From JAWWBL01 sp033720975 (lineage in GTDB: Bacteria > Actinomycetota > Acidimicrobiia > Spongiisociales > ZC4RG35): a stretch of DNA of 38,444 nucleotides. Of the stretch, positions 30,543-38,444 are shown piece after piece. The notes under the pieces are model-generated. The model worked only from the letters and a program-made list of their open reading frames with translations. It made no database searches and was not told the origin of the DNA. Location of the stretch: the NCBI GenBank assembly GCA_033720975.1, contig JAWWBL010000006.1, positions 1 to 38,444 of the forward strand, written 5' to 3'. Both the position numbers and the translations under genes were made by a program. The stretch's first letter is position 1. Each line of letters starts with the position of its first letter.

Positions 30543-31492
30543 GAGGCTCGTTCTACCAGGAGCTCGCGCTGGATCAGATGAGCGTGGCGATCACGAAGGT
30601 CATCGGCGCTCAGGTCGTGCCCAAAAGCGACAAAACTCGGATGCCATCGAGCGATGTCCGGCATCGGCCTCGCCAGAGCGATCGCTGTCCAGTAGCCCAG
30701 ATTGGGCAGCAGCCGCCCCGTCATCTCCCGATAGGTTGCAACGAACCTATCGGCGGCTTCTCCCAGCCCCACATATCGCATGTCCATGGCGGCGTAGGCG
30801 ACATCCAGAGCTGGATCTCCGATCAGGGGATGCTCCCAGTCGACGACGGCCACCAAGCCTCCGTCCCGCCACAGCGTGTTCCCCGGCCAGAAGTCGGCAT
30901 GAAGCAGACAGGACTCCTCTGGCACCAGCCGGGCGCGGCGCTGCAAGATCTGCTCCCAGAGCTGGGGCCCGAGGGGATGTGGAGCGAGCTCATCGGGGAT
31001 CGTCTTTCCGTCGTCGTTCGACCCGGGTCGAGCCATTTCGATGGCCTCGTAGTCGACATCGGATAGTGGAACCGAATGAATTCTCGCTGCTGCAGCTGCG
31101 AGTTGATCAGCCCAGTCAGAGAGCTTTGGCGGCTTGGTAACCGGGGTGCCGTCTATGTAAGAGATCAGCACGGCTGGCTCTTCGAAGACACCGTGGCTAT
31201 CGACCCAGAGAAGATGCGGAACTGGCACGCCGTGACGTTCTGCCAACGCGAGGACGTGGGCCTCCACCGGGGCCGGGTGATCGTCGCTCGGATTACCCCA
31301 CGGGCCGTAACGCCTGAGAACGGCGCGAACCGCTGAACCTTCCCCGTCGCCACCCGAGACCACATCCATCGTGCAACCCAGTCCTCCTTCGATTCTGCGC
31401 TCGTGGGTGACCACACTTCCCGGCGCCCACTCCGATGCCAGTTTCAGCAGCTGTTCCTCGGTGGGGAGGGGGGCGTAATCGAATTCGGTCAT
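30539..31492 (-). CDS. Aminoglycoside-phosphotransferase-fold (APH) family kinase
   Basis: 317-residue small-molecule kinase fold. The catalytic loop is LLHADFWPGN (His198, Asp200, Asn205), followed by VAVVDWEHPLIGDPALD with the Mg-binding Asp218. The N-lobe has a plausible ATP-binding Lys/Arg-poor strand (VRAVLRRYGPWG), and the interlobe segment LISYIDGTP is the usual hinge. APH-fold enzymes phosphorylate drugs, choline, amino sugars and, in LvaA and ACAD10/11, 4-hydroxyacyl-CoAs. Its operon with an acyl-CoA dehydrogenase favours the last kind over drug resistance, but the GQSN-type motif of ACAD10/11 was not seen. It overlaps its neighbours by 4 nt on each side. Confidence 0.88.
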   Translation of the reverse strand: MTEFDYAPLPTEEQLLKLASEWAPGSVVTHERRIEGGLGCTMDVVSGGDGEGSAVRAVLRRYGPWGNPSDDHPAPVEAHVLALAERHGVPVPHLLWVDSHGVFEEPAVLISYIDGTPVTKPPKLSDWADQLAAAAARIHSVPLSDVDYEAIEMARPGSNDDGKTIPDELAPHPLGPQLWEQILQRRARLVPEESCLLHADFWPGNTLWRDGGLVAVVDWEHPLIGDPALDVAYAAMDMRYVGLGEAADRFVATYREMTGRLLPNLGYWTAIALARPMPDIARWHPSFVAFGHDLSADDLRDRHAHLIQRELLVERAS

Positions 31493-32007
31493 CGCGGCTC
31501 TTCTAGCACGAAAAGCAGGATCTCCCGGTTGGTGACGCGCTCTCGGTAACGGGCGTAACCGGGATATCGCTGCGCTGCCATGTCCCAGATCTGTTCGACC
31601 TCTACCGGTGAGGCACGCCTCGCTTCAACCGGGACGACCTTGCCTTCGAACTCGATTCGTGCCCTGGGATTCGAGTCGAGGTTGAGCGCCCACCCCGGAT
31701 GATCAGGATGCCCGAAGTTCGAGCCGATCAAGCCGAGGTTCTGTTCGAGTGGAAAGCCGAGCAACGGCTGCCTCCGCACCTTGCCGGTCTTGCGACCGAT
31801 CGTTTCGAGCCAGATGAGGGGCAGCCCGGCAAACCAACTCGTGGCCGTGTTGCCCCCCGCTGTGATCCGGAAGACGAAACGGTCGAGTAGCGGTGTGAGC
31901 CGTTTGCCGGCCCAACTGCCGAAGTCGGTGGACACGAACCGGACGATGCCGCGTTGGAGGGCGTTCTGATCGTGATATGAAAACCCGAGGCGATCGACGA
32001 GACCCAC
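31489..32007 (-). CDS. Ddn-like F420/deazaflavin-type nitroreductase-family protein
   Basis: 172-residue split-beta-barrel protein of the deazaflavin-dependent nitroreductase (Ddn/DUF385) family. The signature ETIGRKTGKVRRQPLLGFP is at about 68-86, with the family ending HPGWALNLDSNPRARIEFEGK and later YPGYARYRERV. In mycobacteria members use F420H2 to reduce quinones or nitro compounds; this suggests the host makes F420. The start is probably GTG 32007, 21 bp past the 3' end of tmRNA, with no Shine-Dalgarno sequence; TAATAC at 32024-32019 could be a -10 box for a short-leader transcript. It is the first gene of the five-gene overlapping cassette. Confidence 0.87.
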   Translation of the reverse strand: MGLVDRLGFSYHDQNALQRGIVRFVSTDFGSWAGKRLTPLLDRFVFRITAGGNTATSWFAGLPLIWLETIGRKTGKVRRQPLLGFPLEQNLGLIGSNFGHPDHPGWALNLDSNPRARIEFEGKVVPVEARRASPVEVEQIWDMAAQRYPGYARYRERVTNREILLFVLEEPR

Positions 32008-32028
32008 GCGGGTAGAGGGTATTACTCG

Positions 32029-32379
32029 TGGTGGAGGTGCGGGGAGTCGAACCCCGGTCCGTCAAGCCGTCGGCGCCGGCATCTCCGAGCGCAGTCGTCA
32101 GCGAGCTTCGAGCGACAGGAACTCTGACGACGAGTTTTCCTGTGTCTATCCGGAGTTGGTCTTAGCCGCCCGGTCCCGAAACCCCGAGCGGTGCATCCCG
32201 CAAAGCGACGCCCTGACCCGACCGTGCGGGAGCCGGTCGGCAGGACGGGCTACTTAATTAGGCAGCCAGTGCGAAGTTGTCTTCGGCACTTGTAGTTGTT
32301 CCGGTTTGTTGACGGGGTCCCGGAGACCCCGGCTCGCTTCCAACGCCTCAACACTCAACGTCGAAACCGTTTCACCCCC
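32029..32379 (-). ncRNA. ssrA: tmRNA (transfer-messenger RNA)
   Basis: Rescues stalled ribosomes and tags the nascent chain for ClpXP. The 5' end begins GGGGGTGAAACGGTTTCGAC, and its first seven bases pair with CACCTCC at the 3' end. The T-arm CGGGG-TTCGACT-CCCCG and an encoded ACCA end complete the tRNA-like domain. The tag reading frame ends in SAEDNFALAA followed by TAA (32260-32258). If the resume codon is GGA at 32302-32300, the tag has 14 residues beginning GTTT; its upstream limit is not certain. SmpB is encoded 77 bp upstream on the same strand. The proteases ClpX and ClpP are encoded at 15867-17772. Confidence 0.95.
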
Positions 32380-32456
32380 AATGGGTGTGTTGTCATGATC
32401 CATGGTACCAAGAGTCGAACAAAATGCCTCAAGTCCGTAATACCGGACGTGGAGCA

Positions 32457-32924
32457 TTAGGAACGTCTTTTGCGGGTGGCGCGCTCCATTTCGCGGGCGT
32501 GCTCGCGGTCACGGAGAGTGCGGCGCTTGTCAACCCCGGTCTTACCTTTGGCCAAGGCCAGCTCGACCTTCGCCTTGCCGTCCTTGAAGTAGACCTGAAG
32601 GGGGACGACGGTCAGCCCCTTCTCGGCCACAGCCCCGGCCAGCTTGTCGATCTCTCGCCGATGGAGCAAGAGCTTGCGGTCTCTCTCAGGATCATGCCCG
32701 CCCTCGCGGGCGAATTCATAAGGCGAGATGTGCGCTCCCACCAAGAACATCTCTCCTCCCCGCACGTCCGCGTAGGAGTCCTTCAGCTCGATACGGCCCT
32801 CCCGGAGTGACTTGACTTCGGACCCGAGCAGCACGAGACCGGCTTCGTAGGTGTCGATCATTGTGTAATTGCGGCGGGCCCGGCGATTGGTGGCGACCAC
32901 CTTGCGGTGCGCCTTCTCGGACAT
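32457..32924 (-). CDS. smpB: SmpB, tmRNA-binding protein
   Basis: Binds the tRNA-like domain of tmRNA and positions it in the ribosome. With ATG 32924 the protein has 155 residues: KVVATNRRARRNYTMIDTYEAG, then LVLLGSEVKSLREGRIEL, EMFLVGAHISPYEFA, and a basic C-terminal tail (DREHAREMERATRKRRS) that enters the mRNA channel. The longer upstream frame lies inside ftsX. The ATG overlaps the ftsX stop as TGATG. A 5-bp hairpin (32433-32448) lies just after the stop, before ssrA. The ftsE-ftsX-smpB-ssrA order is classical for actinobacteria. Confidence 0.97.
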   Translation of the reverse strand: MSEKAHRKVVATNRRARRNYTMIDTYEAGLVLLGSEVKSLREGRIELKDSYADVRGGEMFLVGAHISPYEFAREGGHDPERDRKLLLHRREIDKLAGAVAEKGLTVVPLQVYFKDGKAKVELALAKGKTGVDKRRTLRDREHAREMERATRKRRS

Positions 32925-33847
32925 CAGAAGCCGGTGGGAACGTCGGGACCGGTGCCGTCGGCGTCCCGCAAGTAACGGCTGAGGCCAAGCATCGACCCGA
33001 TTACACCCGCCAATCCGCCGAACAAGAGGATGAGGATTCCCCTCTGCACGAAGAAGTCGGTCCCGACCTGGAGCCGGACCAGCGGGAAGTCGACGAACGC
33101 ATCCGCGATCCACGACGCGCCCAACCACACAACGAACACCGCTGCGGCCGCACCCACGAGTCCCTCGATCAAACCCTCGAGGAGGAACGGGACCCTGATG
33201 AACCAGTTCGAGGCTCCAACCAGTTTCATGATCGACACCTCATCACGGCGGGCGTATATGGCTAGTCGGATCGTGTTCGCGATCTGAACCACTGCCGAGG
33301 TGCCAAGGACGATTGCCAGGCCGATCCCCAAGAAACCGAGCACATTCGACAGATTCTCCAACTGCTCTATCTGCGGACCGGCTGTCGAAACGTGACGGAC
33401 GATCAGTGACTGCTGCTGGAGTCGAAATTTCACAGACTCGTGAAGAGAGATGTCTACGAGCTCGATGCGGATCGATGCCGGCAGGATGGTGGGATCGATC
33501 TCCAGCAGCTCGTCCTGGCCGGCAAAGAGCTCCTGATATTCGAGATACGCGTCCGACTTGTCGAAGTAGTCCGCACTCTTGGTCTCCTCCCAGCTCCGGA
33601 CCTCCGATAGCAGTGCTTCGTGACCATCGGCGGGCACGCCCCGCTGGCCTTCATCCCACAGGAAGGCAATGACGTGAACGCCCTCCTGCCAGGCGGCCGT
33701 GTTGAGCTCGAAGATCCTGTTGACGACTAGAGCGCCGAACGCGAGGAACAGTGAGAAGAAGACAGCGAGAACTGCGCCGACAACGATGAGCAGATTGCGC
33801 CGCAGGCCGATGAAAGCCTCTCTCAAGAGGAACAACAGCCGATTCAC
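32924..33847 (-). CDS. ftsX: FtsX, membrane subunit of the FtsEX division complex
   Basis: ABC-type permease-like protein that activates wall hydrolases at the septum. The 307 residues show an N-terminal membrane segment (about 20-42) and a large outside domain (about 43-170). Three further membrane segments follow (about 185-210, 230-255 and 275-295), the FtsX topology. Its ATG overlaps the ftsE stop by 4 nt, and its stop overlaps smpB by 1 nt. The cognate hydrolase (RipC/PcsB-type) is not in the window. Confidence 0.95.
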   Translation of the reverse strand: MNRLLFLLREAFIGLRRNLLIVVGAVLAVFFSLFLAFGALVVNRIFELNTAAWQEGVHVIAFLWDEGQRGVPADGHEALLSEVRSWEETKSADYFDKSDAYLEYQELFAGQDELLEIDPTILPASIRIELVDISLHESVKFRLQQQSLIVRHVSTAGPQIEQLENLSNVLGFLGIGLAIVLGTSAVVQIANTIRLAIYARRDEVSIMKLVGASNWFIRVPFLLEGLIEGLVGAAAAVFVVWLGASWIADAFVDFPLVRLQVGTDFFVQRGILILLFGGLAGVIGSMLGLSRYLRDADGTGPDVPTGF

Positions 33848-34536
33848 TCGGCTGCCGCTCTCTCGTATCCGCCTGCCTCCTCGTCCCGTACTACCCGGCC
33901 CTGCTCGAGCGCCACGACTCGTCGCTTCATGGCATCAACGATGGCGTGGTCGTGGGTTGCCATGACGATCGTCGTCCCGGTGCGGTTGATCCGATCGAGA
34001 AGCTTCATGATCCCGACCGAGGTCTTGGGATCGAGGTTTCCGGTCGGCTCGTCGCAGAGCAGTATCGGCGGCCGGTTGACGAACGAGCGGGCGACTGACA
34101 CTCGTTGCTGCTCACCACCTGAGAGCTGTCGTGGATAGCGGCCCGCCTTGTCGGCCAGACCGACCAGGTCCAGGACTTGGCTGACCTGTGGGCCGATCAC
34201 CGACGGAGGTCTCCCCAGAACCTCCAGAGCGAAAGCGACGTTCTCCGCGACGGTCTTGTTGGGTAGCAGCTTGTAGTCCTGGAAGACGGTGCCAACCGAT
34301 CGCCGCAAGTAGGGGATCTTCCACCTGGCAAGCGTGGTGATGTCCTTTCCCGCCACCCAGATCTTGCCTCGGGTAACCGGCTCGTCACGAAGCATCAGAC
34401 GAATGAGGGTCGACTTGCCCGAACCCGAGGCACCCACGAGGAAGACGAACTCGCCCTTCTGTATATCGAGGGAGACGTCGTTGGCGGCGATCGTGCCGCC
34501 CTCGTAGACCTTGGTTACGTTCTCGAGTCGAATCAT
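33844..34536 (-). CDS. ftsE: FtsE, ATP-binding subunit of the FtsEX complex
   Basis: ABC ATPase whose cycle drives FtsX. The 230 residues contain Walker A GASGSGKST (about 35-43), the Q-loop region SVGTVFQDYKLLP, the signature LSGGEQQR, Walker B ILLCDEPTGNLDP and the switch histidine in VMATHDHAIVD. TVFQDYKLL and the adjacent ftsX are diagnostic for FtsE. The 72-bp spacer to prfB shows no clear terminator or promoter. Confidence 0.97.
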   Translation of the reverse strand: MIRLENVTKVYEGGTIAANDVSLDIQKGEFVFLVGASGSGKSTLIRLMLRDEPVTRGKIWVAGKDITTLARWKIPYLRRSVGTVFQDYKLLPNKTVAENVAFALEVLGRPPSVIGPQVSQVLDLVGLADKAGRYPRQLSGGEQQRVSVARSFVNRPPILLCDEPTGNLDPKTSVGIMKLLDRINRTGTTIVMATHDHAIVDAMKRRVVALEQGRVVRDEEAGGYERAAAE

Positions 34537-34608
34537 CTGGCTGGGAAAGTCTCGCAGGCAGGCTGTGGAAAGCTGCGTATCCGGGTGGAGGCTATGCGGC
34601 GGTTTGGA

Positions 34609-35736
34609 CTACTCGGAATCGGTTTGGGACTCGTGATTGGCTCGGCGCCATCGGAGGTAGGCCTCGACGAACCCGTCGAGATCACCGTCGAGCACCCCTT
34701 GAACGTTCCCGACCTCATGATCGGTTCGGAGATCCTTGACCATTTGATAGGGCTGGAGCACATAACTGCGCACCTGTCTCCCCCACGCCGCCTCTCCTTG
34801 CTCGCCGCGTATCTCATCCAGATGCTCTTGACGCTCCATCCGAGCTCGTTCCGCCAGCTTGGCCCCGAGCATCGCCATGGCCCGGTTCTTGTTCTGGAGT
34901 TGGGATCGCTCGTTCTGGCACTGGACCACGATGCCAGTCGGCAGGTGAGTTATCCGGATGGCCGAATCTGTCGTGTTGACGTGTTGACCTCCAGCACCCT
35001 GCGACCGATAGGTGTCGATCCGTAGGTCCTCCTCACTGATTTCGATGGCGGCCTGGTCCCCGAGATCGGGAACGACGTCCACCCCGGCAAAACTGGTGTG
35101 CCGGCGAGCGTTGGCGTCGAACGGGCTGATTCTCACCAGTCGGTGAACCCCTCGCTCCGACTCCAGCGTCCCATAGGCCCGATCCCCGCGCACGGTGAAT
35201 GTGGCCGATTTGATTCCCGCTTCCTCCCCTTCGGTCAACTCCTCAACCGTGACGTCGAATCCGGCGTCACTCAAGAACCTCTGATACATGCGAGCCATCA
35301 TCTCCGCCCAATCTTGGGCGTCCACTCCCCCGGCCCCGGCGTGAACGCTCAAGATCGCGTCCGCGTCGTCATACTCGTCGAAGAAGAGGGACTCCATCTC
35401 GAGCCCACCAATGCCTTCACTGGCCGCCCTGAGGAGCGCCACCGCTTCCTCCCTGGAATCATCGTCTCCGGCCTCGTCGGCGAGCTCCAACAACACTTCA
35501 GCATCTTCCAGCTGGGAGGAAAGACCACCGACCTGCTCGAACAGCGATTCGTACCTGGCAAGCTTCTGGCTGACTCGACGTGCCTCGTCTTGATCGTCCC
35601 ACAGGTCCGGAGACGATGCCCTCTGTCGGAGCTGCTCTAGCTCAGCCGCTTTCGCTTCCATCCCGAGGAAGATCCGAGCTTCGTCAAGACGGCCGCGTAG
35701 TTCGACCGCGGTTGCTTTGGGATCGGTGATCTCCAT
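34609..35736 (-). CDS. prfB: Peptide chain release factor 2
   Basis: Recognises UGA/UAA stop codons and releases the peptide. The 375 residues have the helical domain 1, the stop-recognition tripeptide SPF (204-206) and the catalytic GGQ (249-251, SQGAGGQHVNTTDSAI). The frame is open from ATG 35736 through the region of codons 20-30, where many bacteria have a programmed +1 frameshift. No internal stop or CTTTGAC-type slippery site is present, so this gene lacks that autoregulation. It lies 12 bp downstream of secA. Confidence 0.97.
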   Translation of the reverse strand: MEITDPKATAVELRGRLDEARIFLGMEAKAAELEQLRQRASSPDLWDDQDEARRVSQKLARYESLFEQVGGLSSQLEDAEVLLELADEAGDDDSREEAVALLRAASEGIGGLEMESLFFDEYDDADAILSVHAGAGGVDAQDWAEMMARMYQRFLSDAGFDVTVEELTEGEEAGIKSATFTVRGDRAYGTLESERGVHRLVRISPFDANARRHTSFAGVDVVPDLGDQAAIEISEEDLRIDTYRSQGAGGQHVNTTDSAIRITHLPTGIVVQCQNERSQLQNKNRAMAMLGAKLAERARMERQEHLDEIRGEQGEAAWGRQVRSYVLQPYQMVKDLRTDHEVGNVQGVLDGDLDGFVEAYLRWRRANHESQTDSE

Positions 35737-35748
35737 CCGGGTCTTCAG

Positions 35749-38367
35749 TCAGGCCGCTGCGCCGTGGCAGCGCTTGTACTTCTTGCCGCTGCCGCAAGGA
35801 CAGGGGTCGTTGCGCCCGACCTTGCTCGAGCTAGCGGGCTTCTTCTGCCCGAGGCTCCCGGCGGGTGCGGCCTCGACCCTCTTCGGCTGTGTCTTGGGCT
35901 GTGACACCTCGACATGGAACAGGTACCTCACGGTGTCCCTCTTCACAGAGTCGACAAGGTCGGTGAACATCTCGTATGCCTCGCGCTGATATTCGGTGAG
36001 CGGGTCCCGCTGGCCCATGGCCCTGAGCCCGATGCCTGCGCGGAGATAGTCCATCTCGGAGAGGTGCTCACGCCACTTGTTGTCGATGACCGAGAGCATC
36101 ACCGAGCGTTCCACCTGCTTGAGGATCTTGGGACCGAGGTCTTTTTCTCGCTCCTCGTATCGCTCCAGCGCCTCATCGACCGCAAAGTCGATCACGTCGT
36201 CGAGGTCGTAACGGCCGTCGAACTTGGAAACGTCGATCTTGGTGGGATAGAACTGCTCCAATTCCCGCTTGAGTGCGTCCCAGTCCCACTCCAGCTTGGG
36301 GATGGCCTCAGAGAACTCGAGCTCGATCGTCGTCGTGATCGCGTCCGCTATCCAATCGGAGATGAGGTCTTCTCCGGCCGTCCCCTCCAATATCGACTTC
36401 CGCCATTGATAGACGCTCTCCCTCTGGGTGTTCATCACCTCGTCGTACTTGAGGACGTTCTTGCGGATCTCGAAGTTCTGCGACTCCACCTGACGCTGAG
36501 CCCTTTCGATGGACTTTGACACCATCTTTGCCTCGATGGGAACGTCCTCAGGAAGCTTGAGCCGGTCCATGATCCCCGACACCCACTCGCCCTGGAAACG
36601 CCGCATCAGGTCGTCCTCGAGCGAGAGATAGAACCTGCTCTCGCCAGGATCACCTTGACGACCGGACCGCCCTCGCAGCTGATTGTCTATGCGGCGTGAC
36701 TCGTGGCGCTCGGTGCCGACTACGTATAGGCCGCCGGCTCCGATGACCTTCTGCTTGTCGGGCTCGATCTGTCGCTTGAACTCCTCGGTGAGCTTTCCTT
36801 CCAGATCCTCATACGAAGGATCGTCGGGGGTCACACCGCGCTTCTTCAACTCGGTCTTGGCCATGCCTTCGGGGTTACCGCCGAGCATGATGTCAACCCC
36901 GCGGCCTGCCATGTTCGTGGCAACGGTGACAGAAGCGGGCCGGCCAGCTTGGGCGATGATGTCAGCCTCACGGGCGTGGTGCTTGGCGTTGAGGACCTCG
37001 TGTTTGATTCCAGCCTTGTCCAGGAGCCGGGATAGGTGCTCGGACCGCTCGATGCTGATCGTTCCAAGCAGAACCGGCTGGCCACGTTGGTAACGGGCCT
37101 CGATGTCCTGGATCAACGCCTTGTATTTCCCGGCTTCGGTCTTGTAGACCAGGTCGCCCTGGTCGATTCTTGCGATCGGCTCGTTGGTGGGGATGGCGAT
37201 CACTTCGAGGTTGTAGATCGATGCCAGCTCTGCGGCTTCGGTCTCCGCGGTTCCCGTCATGCCGGCCAGCTTTTCGTAGAGCCTGAAATAGTTTTGGAGA
37301 GTGATCGTCGCCAGGGTCTGGTTCTCCTCTTTGATCGCCACGCCTTCCTTGGCCTCGATCGCCTGGTGAAGACCTTCGGAGTAGCGCCGCCCTTCCAGGA
37401 CACGACCGGTGAACTCGTCGACGATCTTCACCTCTCCCCGGTCGATCAAGTACTCACGATCGTTGTGATACAGCTCCTTCGCCTTGAGCGAGACCTCGAG
37501 ATGGTGGACGAAATCAACAGCGGCATGGTCGTAGAGGTTCTCGACCCCGAGGATCTGCTCCACACGGGCGATTCCCTCCTCCGTGGTCAATACCTGGCGC
37601 TTCTTTTCGTCGACCTCATAATCGACACCGGCCTTGAGCCTTCGCGCGATCCGGGCGAAGTCCCGGTACCACTTGGCGCTGTCAGACAACCGGCCTGAGA
37701 TGATCAGTGGAGTCCTCGCCTCGTCGATGAGAATCGAGTCGACCTCGTCGACGATGGCATAGGCATGCCCGCGCTGGACGCGGCTCTCCGCAGTCATCGC
37801 CATGTTGTCCCTCAGGTAGTCGAAGCCAAACTCGTTGTTTGTCCCGTAGGTGATGTCGGCCTCGTAGGCAGGGTGGCGCTCTTCGGTGGGCATGTTGTTC
37901 TGAATGAGCCCGACACTGAGGCCGAGGAACCGGTATATGGCCCCCATCCACTCAGCATCACGAGATGCCAGGTAGTCGTTGACGGTCACCATGTGAACGC
38001 CCTTGCCCGAGAGGGCGTTCAGGTATGCGGGCATGGTGGAGACCAGAGTCTTTCCTTCACCGGTCTTCATCTCGGCGACCATTCCCCGGTGGAGGGCGGC
38101 CGCGCCGATGACCTGGACGTCATAGTGGCGCTGTCCCAGGACCCTTTTGGCGGCTTCGCGCACAGTCGCGAACGCCTCGACTTTGATCTCGTCGAGATCG
38201 GCGCCGTTGGCGATTCTGTCCCTGAACTCGGGTGTTTTTGCTTGAAGTTCTCCGTCGCTGAGTGCTTCGAACTCGGGCTCGGCCGCGTTGACCGCCTCAG
38301 TGATTGCCTGAAACTCTTTGAGTGTCTTGCCCTCGCCCGCGCGGAGAACCTTTTGGAAGATGGGCAT
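35749..38367 (-). CDS. secA: SecA preprotein translocase ATPase
   Basis: Motor of the Sec export pathway. With ATG 38367 the protein has 872 residues starting MPIFQKVLRAGEGKTLKEF; the 22 codons further upstream look unlike SecA. Walker A is MKTGEGKT (about 100-107), Walker B VDEVDSILIDEARTPL. The preprotein cross-linking domain follows, then the second nucleotide-binding fold with ATNMAGRGVDIMLGGNPEG and GTERHESRRIDNQLRGRSGRQGD. The wing/scaffold region precedes the zinc-binding end CPCGSGKKYKRCHG, which binds SecB or ribosome. It is the full-length housekeeping SecA1 type. The 77 bp upstream to the window end show no clear promoter. Confidence 0.97.
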   Translation of the reverse strand: MPIFQKVLRAGEGKTLKEFQAITEAVNAAEPEFEALSDGELQAKTPEFRDRIANGADLDEIKVEAFATVREAAKRVLGQRHYDVQVIGAAALHRGMVAEMKTGEGKTLVSTMPAYLNALSGKGVHMVTVNDYLASRDAEWMGAIYRFLGLSVGLIQNNMPTEERHPAYEADITYGTNNEFGFDYLRDNMAMTAESRVQRGHAYAIVDEVDSILIDEARTPLIISGRLSDSAKWYRDFARIARRLKAGVDYEVDEKKRQVLTTEEGIARVEQILGVENLYDHAAVDFVHHLEVSLKAKELYHNDREYLIDRGEVKIVDEFTGRVLEGRRYSEGLHQAIEAKEGVAIKEENQTLATITLQNYFRLYEKLAGMTGTAETEAAELASIYNLEVIAIPTNEPIARIDQGDLVYKTEAGKYKALIQDIEARYQRGQPVLLGTISIERSEHLSRLLDKAGIKHEVLNAKHHAREADIIAQAGRPASVTVATNMAGRGVDIMLGGNPEGMAKTELKKRGVTPDDPSYEDLEGKLTEEFKRQIEPDKQKVIGAGGLYVVGTERHESRRIDNQLRGRSGRQGDPGESRFYLSLEDDLMRRFQGEWVSGIMDRLKLPEDVPIEAKMVSKSIERAQRQVESQNFEIRKNVLKYDEVMNTQRESVYQWRKSILEGTAGEDLISDWIADAITTTIELEFSEAIPKLEWDWDALKRELEQFYPTKIDVSKFDGRYDLDDVIDFAVDEALERYEEREKDLGPKILKQVERSVMLSVIDNKWREHLSEMDYLRAGIGLRAMGQRDPLTEYQREAYEMFTDLVDSVKRDTVRYLFHVEVSQPKTQPKRVEAAPAGSLGQKKPASSSKVGRNDPCPCGSGKKYKRCHGAAA

Positions 38368-38444
38368 GAGAGGTCTTGATTGTACCGGGTGAGACGGCCT
38401 GTTTGGAGATCGCCCTGTTCGGAGAGATGGCATCCTCGACTGCG

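Noticed and set aside
30539..31492. Aminoglycoside resistance gene
   Set aside because: The APH fold alone does not show drug resistance, and the overlapping operon with acyl-CoA enzymes points to metabolism.
35640..35736. Programmed frameshift in prfB
   Set aside because: The frame is continuous from ATG 35736 and no internal stop or slippery CTTTGAC is present.

Overview
The window is a high-GC bacterial chromosome segment, almost certainly from an actinobacterium (Actinomycetota). The main evidence is gene order. The block tig-clpP-clpX-folC-ndk-mreBCD-mrdA-rodA-rng-rplU-rpmA-obg and the block secA-prfB-ftsE-ftsX-smpB-ssrA are both classical actinobacterial arrangements. A Ddn-like deazaflavin (F420) protein agrees with this. 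The Thr/Pro-rich wall-anchored protein and GTG/TTG starts would suit the class Acidimicrobiia, but that finer placement is a guess. No rRNA, CRISPR array, prophage or transposase was seen.

Layout: (1) 1-3020, two potassium uptake genes facing each other (trkH, truncated at the window start, and kup). (2) 3067-7400, minus strand: obg, rpmA, rplU, an RNase G/E, and thymidine kinase. (3) 7450-13012, the rod-shape operon mreB-mreC-mreD-PBP2-rodA with overlapping or nearly abutting genes. (4) 13086-14816, ndk and folC. (5) 14881-15740, a sortase-type LPFTG surface protein with a 27-bp tandem repeat and a strongly structured leader. It sits where valS is found in Streptomyces and Mycobacterium. (6) 15867-19157, the tig-clpP-clpX proteostasis operon. 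(7) 19190-20612, six tRNA genes in two divergent blocks (His, Arg, Gly on minus; Pro, Lys, Leu on plus) around a small HNH-endonuclease gene whose stop codon lies inside tRNA-Pro. (8) 20614-24931, two tandem TadE-TadG-like pairs. (9) 25013-28137, rph-rdgB, pdxH with a metallo-beta-lactamase-fold hydrolase, and a divergent DUF983 gene. (10) 28106-32007, a five-gene cassette in which every junction is a 4-nt overlap: Ddn-like protein, APH-family kinase, VOC protein, HMG-CoA-lyase-like protein, acyl-CoA dehydrogenase. (11) 32029-38367, tmRNA with its partner SmpB, the FtsEX division complex, RF2 and SecA.

Most of the window is conserved housekeeping sequence: wall elongation, protein quality control, ribosome biogenesis and rescue, and secretion. 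The parts that look accessory are the LPFTG gene with its leader, the HNH gene in the tRNA cluster, the duplicated TadE/TadG pairs and the overlapping kinase/dehydrogenase cassette. I see no clearly new defence or mobile system. The best candidates for undescribed biology are the APH-kinase plus acyl-CoA-dehydrogenase cassette and the structured leader before the surface protein. No stretch of more than 300 bases lacks a gene.
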